A stretch of DNA of 64,000 bases from Schizophyllum amplum (lineage: Eukaryota > Basidiomycota > Agaricomycetes > Agaricales > Schizophyllaceae): positions 62,001 to 126,000 of the forward strand of contig VDMD01000056.1 in assembly GCA_007026445.1 (NCBI GenBank), in the 5' to 3' direction. Shown here piece by piece: positions 56,711 to 64,000 of this stretch. Below the pieces are notes generated by a model. The model was not told the origin of the DNA and ran no database searches. It saw only the letters and a list, made by a program, of their open reading frames with translations. Position 1 is the stretch's first letter. Each line of letters opens with the position of its first letter. The position numbers were made by a program, and so were the translations under genes.

Positions 56711-58391
56711 TTACGCCTTGACCATCTCGAGGGCCCGGCGACGGCGCGCGGGGGAGACGGTGACGGTGGGCAACGAGACGCAGTTGGACGATGAAGCCTG
56801 GGCGTGCGGCGCTGGCGTGGGCTCTTCGCCCTGGTGCCAGGTCGAGGTGCCGTAAACACCCATGGGCTCACTGGAGGACATGTTAGCGGAAAGGTAATAG
56901 TGTCGTAAGATAGATTGTAAAACTCACGTGTCATCACCGTCGCAGTCCTCGAAGGTGCCGGCGTCGTAGTTGCCGGGCATGTTCTGGACTAGGTCAGTTT
57001 GATGTCCCCAACATGAGTGGAGGTGGACGGCATACCCAGTAACAGCCCATCACGTCGTAGATGTGCTGGCAGTTCTCCGCCGCGTTGGGGCCAACGCAGG
57101 CGCGGAAGCAGAACTCCTTCTCCGAGATGAAGGACGTCCACTCGTGGTACTGCAGCGCATCACCGAACGAGTTGCCGAACACAAGGCCACCGACTACCGA
57201 TCTGCATCAGCATCCACTTCCTCCCATAAGCATCAATCAAACGCACTGGGGTTGCCTACAAGTCGGTTACAGGTCAGACATCAACACTTGCTATCGGAGA
57301 AACACAGCTACGCACCGTTACCATCCGCACCGTGCGGGTCGAGCTCGCCGCCGGAGTCGCCCGCCGACAGGTTGATCTTGGTAAAGTCGCCCTGGCCGGT
57401 GATCTGCACGTAGTCGGGCGTCTTCACGAAGTGAACGCCGGAAAGGGTGCCGTCGGGGATGATGCGCGTGCCGCGGCCGCTCTTGGTGCACCAGGCGACC
57501 TCCTCGCGCTCGGTGTCACCGATGGCACCGCCGTTGGGCGGAGCCCACAAGCAGAAGTCGGACGCAGAGCTGTTGGGTGAGGTGAGTGGGAGAGACGCAA
57601 ACTAGGAGAGGGGAATGTCGTACTTGATCCAGGCGGTCTGGCACATGGACGACTGGTCCGAGTTGGTGCCGCACTGGTTGGTGCCGACCTGGCCCTCCTC
57701 AGAGGTTTGGGGGAGGTCAGAGGCGGAGTAGCCGACATTCCAGACTTGATTGGCGTTTCCACCGCTGCACGAGTAGAGCTGGGGCTGTGATAGATGTTGG
57801 TAGAGGCTCAAGAGGACAGAGATGGATGCGTACGCGGTTGCCGTCGGCGGTGCTGCCGTCCGTGAGGTCCAGGCATTTGCCGTGGTCCTTCCACGAGAGA
57901 GTGGTGTCCCACTGCACGAGCGTCAGTTAGGTAAAATTAGCACGAGGACAATTTTACGCACGATGTTGTAGTAGAACTGCTGGTTCACGCTGCCGTTCGA
58001 GCAGGAGTAGACCTGGAGCTTCGTGCCGTCCGCGTTGTTACCGTCAGTGACGTCGAGGCACTTGTCGCCGAAGACCTTGATCGCACCGCCGTCGAACGTC
58101 CACTTCTGAGCAGCAGCGCCGCTGACGCAGGGGGAGATGGAAACAGCAGCGCCGTCGCTGTTGCTGGCCGCGGTGAGGCAGGCGCCTTTGCTACGTCAGC
58201 CTTGCACTAGAAGCAAGTTGGAGCGAACTGACCGGAGCTCAAGCCAGGCTGGATGAAGAGCTCGCCCTGGAAGCTGTCGGTCTCGTCAGACACATGAGGT
58301 TTACAGTACGCGGTACGACATACACAGGCGCCTGAGCGTTCACCGCAGCGATGGCGATGGCCAGGGTGACGAAGGACTGGAGGTTGAACAT
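56711..58391 (-). CDS. secreted ricin-B lectin / MAG-like protein
   Basis: Ten exons from ATG 58391 to TAA 56711. Signal peptide MFNLQSFVTLAIAIAAVNAQA. Two ricin-B (beta-trefoil) units follow: GACLTAASNSDGAAVSISPC...KCLDVTDGNNADGTKLQVYSC, and GKCLDLTDGSTADGNRPQLYSC, with the QxW-type NQVWNV. The C-terminal domain (SASDFCLWAPPNGGAIGDTE, then YVQITGQGDFTKINLSAGDSGGELDPHGADGNG, and AFCFRACVGPNAAENCQHIYD-like Cys-rich part) matches what databases call macrophage-activating glycoprotein in polypores. Likely an extracellular carbohydrate-binding protein. Exon 7 is a 9-nt microexon (57247-57255). A TATA box lies at 58499-58506. Confidence 0.88.
57247..57255 (-). other. 9-nt coding microexon in lectin gene
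   Basis: GCAACCCCA (minus strand) sits between acceptor TTGTAG and donor GTGCGT and gives the GNP of DGNGNPIGGLVFGNS. The conserved family sequence HGADxxGNPxGGL supports it. Confidence 0.8.
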
Positions 58392-58498
58392 AACGAGTGA
58401 CGGGTAAAAAGAGCGGTGGAGGACGTTGAGCAACGTTTAAAGGGTTGGGGGGTACGTTTGCAGGAGAAACGCAAGGAGGTCGGCGCGCTGCGTCCGCG

Positions 58499-58506
58499 CT
58501 TTTATA
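58499..58506 (-). promoter_or_regulatory. TATA box of lectin gene
   Basis: TATAAAAG on the minus strand, about 110 bp upstream of ATG 58391. Confidence 0.6.
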
Positions 58507-59228
58507 CGACATGGCGGGGTGATTGATCGGGAGCGGGGGTGTGTCCTCGGCCATCACTGCAGCCCTTCTTGATGGATTCTTTTTGGCAATTTTGAACGCA
58601 TCTCCGAGAGGCGCGAGCTGGGCGCGAGTCGGTGTCAAGTCGGTGTGCTATTAGTATTTGGTGTCTTCACAGCTTGCGCTACTTCAGAGCTATACCACAA
58701 CATCCTGAACGAACGGTGGCTTGGAAGCAAACACCGGTGTTTACCGTCAAAGGAAGCAAAACCTGCGGAAGCATCTCGCGATCTCCTGCAGATCTGCTGC
58801 ATCCATCCGTGCAGGTATGAACTTGAAGGCGACGAGGGCGGGATGAAGGCAAGGCGGGCATCATCTGAGGGATGCCGAGGGAACAACCTGCAGATGACCA
58901 GAAAGTCTATCAGGACGGCCGCTGCCTGCCCACTCTGAATAGCGCGCTGGTGCAGGTGGAGACGTCAAACACGTACTACAGAAGGACGTACGATTCATTC
59001 GGCACATCGACTCGGGATCAGCAGGAGGCCGGTGTACTCGTGGACTGTACACTGTACAGCCTGGGGGCGGGAGGAGCTTGGAAGTAAACCGGCTAGCAGT
59101 ACATTTGATTGCGAAGGTACTAGATACAGAAATATAGGCTACATCCTGTGAACTCGTCAGCAGGCTTTTTTAAACAGTGAAGGATTTTGAAGGCGAGCCA
59201 GTCACATATGCGGTTGTCGACGGGCCCT
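58507..59228. other. intergenic, lectin promoter and OTU 3' flank
   Basis: No gene recognised; short frames only. Confidence 0.5.
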
Positions 59229-60251
59229 TCATGAGATGATATCGTGCAATTTATCGGACAGAGATCGTTTGGGGCGTAGCGAATTGTAGTGCTGCGAAGG
59301 ATGAGTGAAGGAACGTCCTTGCATAAACGCAGACACACCTCTCCCAAGCCATACATTCGACGATGGTAGCTGATGCGAACCACCCCCTTTGAATGCAGAT
59401 CGCCGTCCTGAGCCTCCCCCTTCGGATGGTGCATGACCACAGGTGGCTGCCCATGCTGAATGACGTGTATGGGAATGTTGAATGACCGGCTAAGCGCCAG
59501 GATCTCCGGCTCGCCGCCCCAGGCGCCCGTTTCCCGGATGGTCGCACAGTACTGCTCGAACTGCCTGGGGCTCATGAAGCCAGCGTCGCCAGCGCCGGCA
59601 CCATCTTCCCCTGACACGGAGGGCAGGAACGGCAGGAAGTCATCGGGGTGGTTGAACATATACTTCGCGGCGGCGTCGCGCACGAATACGTAGGTGGCGT
59701 TGTCTTTGGGCAAGATCCCGAGTACATTAAGCTGATCTGCAACGGCAGAGAAGAGACAGTGGCCGTCAGGATTGATCTGACGATGTGTTAGCCCAGGAGC
59801 CCAGGGAGGTCAGGAAGCACCTGCCTCGTACATTTCCACACCAAGCTCGTCACAGAGCTTCTGGATGGCCTTCTCCTCATCCTTGGCCTCTCTCTCCAGC
59901 CGTGCATCCGCGTCTGGGTCGCTCGGGGAGAGCTTGTCTTGCAGCGCCTGCGCTTTCCTCGCCTTCGAGCGGATGTAAGTGAGGAGACGCGGCAACCACA
60001 TGACCACGCACTTGGCGGGCGAGAAATCGCTGCTTGGGGTCCTTCTTCTTCGAGTCATCCTCGTCCTTGGCCTGCTTGACCGCGTCCATGTCATTGAGAA
60101 TGCCCGCGGACTCGGATTGGACGGTCTGATCGCGCGAATCCAGCTGGGCCAGGAGATCGCCCATGAGCTCCTCGTCGTCCGCCGGGGAAATTGACGTAGG
60201 CAAGTCGGGCGTCGACGACGCGCTTTTCTTTGACTTGTTTTTCTTTGCCAT
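59229..60251 (-). CDS. OTU-domain deubiquitinase (OTUD6/yeast Otu2-like)
   Basis: ATG 60251 to TGA 59229, spliced, about 285 residues. The N-terminal half is charged and helical with a lysine-rich start (MAKKNKSKKS). The OTU domain begins LGVEMYEINPDGHCLFSAVADQL, giving the catalytic Asp and Cys, continues VRDAAAKYMFNHPDDFLPFL, GAWGGEPEILALSRSFNIPIHVIQ, and closes with HYNSLRPKRS carrying the catalytic His, encoded in a short last exon. OTUD6-type enzymes remove ubiquitin and act on ribosome-linked substrates. The intron 59777-59824 uses a GC donor (GAG|GCAGGT). Divergent from the SmgGDS-like gene with 197 bp between start codons. Confidence 0.92.
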
Positions 60252-60448
60252 CGTCGGTGTGGTGGTGAGAGTCAAGAGCCCCGCGTATGCAGTCTCCAAG
60301 TCGGTGACGCACGCGGCGCCCATCGGGATTATCCTTTATCTTATCGCTCGGCGTTCGCCGAAGTAGGTGTGCTTACTCCGATAAGATGGGACCATTGTCT
60401 TCCGCAGGCTCTCACGGCGCTTGTTGTTCTCTCTTTCTCCGTTCCATC
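60252..60448. promoter_or_regulatory. bidirectional promoter, OTU / SmgGDS-like
   Basis: 197 bp between divergent start codons. No TATA box is evident; the inverted sequences CGATAAGATGGG and ATCTTATCGCTC contain GATAAG and CTTATC, possible GATA-factor sites. Confidence 0.4.
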
Positions 60449-63229
60449 ATGGCAACCACAGCTCCCCAGTCCGATATACTGGCCTTGGGTGACAAGCTGA
60501 CTGATCTGGAGAAGCAGATCAGGGCGAATGACTCTCCGGAATACTGGCAGGAAGTGGAGAGCACGGCGCGTGTAGTGGCAAACGGTCTTCGGTCGAGGAC
60601 GGCTGCAGGTGCGGGCGTTCTGTGATGGATTGGGGGAGCATGTTCTGAGATATGTTGCAGATCATCATACAACGTTGGGCAAGACAGCCCTCCCCAGAAC
60701 ACTCGCATCCCTCCTCAACCTCGCGCTTCGTGGCGCCGCCACACCAGAGCCAGATCGCGCGTCGTGTATCGTAGAGGTATTACGAGTCACGGCGAACATA
60801 TGCATGGATCATGGTGCGCGTGCCGCCACTGCGATGCATGTCCATCATCGCTGACCGTTGCCACCTTTCCTCAAAGACGAGAACCGCAACCTCAGTCATG
60901 AAGCCGGCCTCCTTCAATCCGTGTTGACGCTGCTAGAAGGATACGCAGAATCACTGCCGAAGCCACCTTACACGCAAGCGCTCGCTCTGTCCATCCCGCA
61001 TCTCAAGGTCATACGTACCGCGATTGGCGCGCTGCTCAATGCTACTCTTGGTTACGGTGCGCCAACAAAGCTCATCGCATGAATAGTTTCCGGCTGACGC
61101 CAGTAACGAACAGATGTGGTGCAGACCCGGTTACGCTCGCTACAAGCACACATAACGCTTGTGAAGCTCTCGATGGCCATATACCCTCCAGGATCGTGGC
61201 TCCATGATGCAAGCGAGACCGGCACCGACCTCGAGGAATCTTGGGAACTTCGCAGCAGCCTTTCCAACTGGGCATGGAGGACAGTGTCGGAGCTGAAGGA
61301 ACAGGGAGAAGAAAGTGCGTCCCATCCTTCCTGCAGTGATCGCAAGGGAACTGACTTCAGCGCAGCCATCCAGATCTTCGACAGTGATGCCCTCCCATAT
61401 GTCACCCCACCACTAGCACGCTTCCTCGCACCTTTCCCTGAGCTCCCTTCAACAGCTGCCTTCCCGCAAGGCTCGGACATGTTCAACAAGCTGGTGGAAG
61501 CCGACTTTGACATCCTGGAAGATTGCTGCGAGGTGCTCGAGTCCCTCTGCTTGGATGTGGAGGACGTGCGTCTGGCTCTCGCTCGCGGCTTCCAGGACCC
61601 CGACGCCGAGCACTCCGGCGTCCCTTGTCTATCGCACATGCTGGACTTCGTCGAACACGGCGGCTATCCGCCTACCTGGAGCACGACCTTCGACGAGGCA
61701 GAGCTGCGGCAGAAGCAGAATGCCTTGAATATCTGCAAGTCAGCGGTCGTGAAGGCTATCGTGGAGATGTCGGGCGAGGAGCGCAACGAGCAGATATTGT
61801 TCACACCGACGGATAATGGCGGTCCGTATGTGGAGAGGATGGTCGGCTGGATCAAGTCATTTGTGAGCCGTGCAGACGAGGCGGAGGAAGATGACCTACC
61901 TCGAGATGATCTTGTCATTTGCGCCAGTTTGTCGCTCGGCAATCTGGCGAGACATGGTACGCCTTTTGTTCCAATGTCCGTAAACACAATACCAACGTGT
62001 TCACAGAGCTCGAGGCTGTCACCCTACTCTCCCCTCCTCACTCTCTCGCACCTGTGTTGGCGTCCAGACACATCATATCCCCTACTACCGATCTCAAGCT
62101 CAAGCACGGCGTCCTCGGTCTGCTTAAGCATATGGCGCAAAGCTCGCCCTCACCTATCGTTCACAACCCCCTAGCCGAAGCGCGCCTAGTACAACACATC
62201 TGCGACAGCGGTCTCTTTGAAGATAAGGGAGATGCAATGACAGAGGTCGTCCAACTGAACGCGATCGGAGTCGTCAAGCACATGTGTAATGCTAATGGTG
62301 CGTCCCTTGCCTTACGATACCTCCCGTCGCTGACAGTGCCATCTTTCACAGTCGACAACTCATTCGCACTCGTCCTTCCCGACCCAGCCACCTCGTCCTC
62401 CCGACCGTCCGGCCTCTCGCAAATCCTCGGCCTCGTTAAACGCTCGGAGAACATACCCATACGCAGCGAGGGCACCCGGGTTCTGGTCAACGTCATTAAG
62501 TCCCTCTTCTCCAACGCGCCGCCGACGAGTCCGACGACTGTGCTGCCGTCACCGGTAACGCCGGCTGCGTCGAATCACGAGGCAACGATTGAGAAGCAAC
62601 AGAAGAAGGAGGAGACGATAAAGGCGTTGCAGAATAAGGATTGCACGTCGGCGCTGGCGAACCTGATTACGAGGGGCGCGCGCTTCCCGCTGCTGGTTAA
62701 TGAAGGCGTCGTTGCGCTCAGCTTGCTGAGCATGCAGGCCGAGGGTGGTACGTTGTCATACATTGTGAATGTCAATGTCTGCTAACCTCTCCGCACAGCA
62801 CCCCTCGTGCTCGACTCCCTCCTCAGCCAAATCCAGGTTGATGCGCCACCGGTACCGAGCACCGTGGAGCCCACCCTGAGCGGCTCGCCTTCAAGCAGCA
62901 GCGACCTGAGCTCCGCCCTCGTCACCCCGCAGTCCACAACCGGCCCTCACGGACGGTCCAACCAATCGCGCAGCGCGCTACAGATGCTCGCCTCCGTCCT
63001 CCGCAACGTCGACAACCCCGCGAACTACCCGGTTGAGGTCCGCGTGAACGTGTGCTCGCTGCTGCTGCAGGTGTCGCGGAAGAACGCGGGCGAGGGTCTG
63101 GGGCAGGTGAAAGAGGTGATGCGACCGGTGCTGGAGGGGGTTGGGGAGAGCATGCGGGGTGCGACGGGCAAGGACGAGATGCTACTCAAGGCGTCGCGGA
63201 GGGTGTTGGAGCTGTGGGCGACTGCTTGA
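60449..63229 (+). CDS. armadillo-repeat protein, SmgGDS (RAP1GDS1)-like
   Basis: ATG 60449 to TGA 63229, at least eight exons. It is built of helical armadillo repeats: DILALGDKLTDLEKQIRAN at the start, VIRTAIGALLNATLGY, LVKLSMAIYPPGSWLHD, ILEDCCEVLESLCLDVEDVRLALARG, LVICASLSLGNLARH, LKHGVLGLLKHMAQ, and RSEGTRVLVNVIKSLF. This pattern, with the NLARH repeat and LKHGxLGLLKHL motif, fits fungal homologues of the GDP-dissociation stimulator SmgGDS, which bind small GTPases. It ends KASRRVLELWATA. A central Ser/Thr/Pro insert lies near 62520-62600. I am sure of the armadillo fold and less sure of GTPase partner specificity. Confidence 0.82.
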
Positions 63230-63706
63230 GGAGTATGCAAGAGCTGGTAAAGATTTAAATGTGTACGAGTATATCTGGTTGTGGGCCAATCTGGTTTTTG
63301 CGTTACGTGCTCATTTGCGTTCGTTCAGTTGAATTCAAGATCGTCCAGCACAGTGCAGGTCAGCTTTCTCCGGTGTCGACTGCGTATCTGCCTTGGACCT
63401 TCGACATGAACTGAACGAGAGCCTGGCGACGATATAAGCTGGTAGCGCGAAGTTCGGTGGACGCCAGGGATAACATCATGTCATGCAGCACTTGTCATCA
63501 GCCGCATCTGACACGGTCACGAGACCGTGTCACGGTAAAGCTCGGTTGCGCCTAACCGAGCGCTAACCGCCACAGACCAACGCTTATGTCCCGCTAACCC
63601 ATTTCTCGATGTATCAGGAGTATAAAGGACTGTCTTCCATGGCGAGCAGGAACACCAACCTCCCCTGCCTCAGAACTACCGCCTCTGCCAATCAGTCTCA
63701 ACGAAA
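63230..63706. promoter_or_regulatory. promoter region of aldo-keto reductase
   Basis: A TATAAAGG box at 63621-63628 lies 79 bp before ATG 63707. Upstream are two perfect short palindromes: 63509-63532 (TGACACGGTC-N4-GACCGTGTCA) and 63540-63561 (GCTCGGTT-N6-AACCGAGC). Both contain CGG and CCG half sites, typical of binuclear zinc-cluster factor sites. Confidence 0.6.
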
Positions 63707-64000
63707 ATGTCCAGCCCTCGAATCCAGATCATTATGGTGATTGACTCGTCTTTATGGCCGGCTGAAGATGCTAAACTTTTTGGGATAGGGTACTCCCTTC
63801 GGCACGCCCGAGAGCGGAGCTCGCATCAGCGACGTGGCCGAGTGCCAGAAGTATGCCAACGTCGCCCTTCATCATGGCGTCAAGGCCTTGGATACGGCTG
63901 CTGCCTACTTCAAGGGAACATCTGAGATGGTATGTACACTTGTCCTACATCCCACATTCGTTGATGCTGATAATTGACAGTATGTCGGCAAGCTAGACCT
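63707..64000 (+). CDS. aldo-keto reductase, 5' part
   Basis: The gene starts at ATG 63707 and runs off the window. The first exon (MSSPRIQIIM) is followed by an intron with a GTGATT donor, then GTPFGTPESGARISDVAECQ, YANVALHHGVKALDTAAAY and FKGTSEM, then an intron and YVGKLDL. The LDTAAAY segment supplies the catalytic Asp and Tyr of the family. By the spacing and the KGTSE-x-x-GKLDL motif it is closest to AKR7-type aldehyde reductases that reduce aldehydes with NADPH. C-terminal half not visible. Confidence 0.88.

Overview
The window is nuclear DNA from a basidiomycete fungus, most likely a wood- or litter-decaying agaricomycete (polypore-like). Evidence: dense spliced genes with introns of about 45-60 nt, GC-rich codons, an expanded F-box-like family, a ricin-B-lectin/macrophage-activating-glycoprotein-like secreted protein, and a very large single-exon protein of a type I recall from many agaricomycete genomes. 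Gene models were assembled by eye from reading frames, splice sites and remembered family sequences. No search was run.

Layout. 1-3.4 kb: two F-box-like genes on the minus strand (one cut by the window edge). 4.8-7.5 kb: the beta-adaptin gene apl2 (-), head to head with a NEPRO/Rmp1-like gene (+, 7.7-9.0 kb). 9.8-12.0 kb: a GPI-anchored cupredoxin with long repeats (-). 13.1-14.1 kb: a probable Mso1-like secretory protein (-), divergent from sulfide:quinone oxidoreductase (+, 14.4-16.0 kb). 16.6-18.3 kb: an F-box-like pseudogene (+). 18.8-19.6 kb: POP5 of RNase P/MRP (-). 19.8-21.8 kb: another F-box-like gene (-). 23.6-25.9 kb: a TEA/ATTS transcription factor (-). 26-32.6 kb: gene-poor, with three short tandem repeats. 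32.7-35.4 kb: Src1/Heh1 inner nuclear membrane protein (-). 35.6-39.1 kb: an ERMP1-like M28 membrane peptidase (-). 39.4-41.2 kb: an F-box-like gene with a broken N-terminus (+). 41.6-43.8 kb: a sugar transporter (-). 44.7-45.6 kb: two inverted coding-like relics. 45.8-50.2 kb: two tandem ZIF/YCR023c-type MFS transporters (-). 50.7-51.1 kb: a mariner-type MITE. 52.9-56.0 kb: a 1012-aa single-exon transposase-like gene (+). 56.7-58.4 kb: the lectin gene (-). 59.2-60.3 kb: an OTU deubiquitinase (-), divergent from a SmgGDS-like armadillo gene (+, 60.4-63.2 kb). 63.7 kb to the end: the start of an aldo-keto reductase (+).

Most genes are unrelated housekeeping functions (vesicle traffic, nuclear envelope, RNase P/MRP, sulfide detoxification, ubiquitin editing) interleaved with fast-evolving lineage-specific families. 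The most notable signals are the 1012-aa transposase-like gene, four coding microexons of 8-9 nt in three gene families, four GC-AG introns (one with a GT-AG counterpart in its tandem paralogue), a MITE with perfect 27-bp inverted repeats between TA duplications, and the F-box-like family with its shared N-terminal Cys-x2-Cys motif, a 5'-UTR intron next to the start codon in at least three copies, and different decay states.
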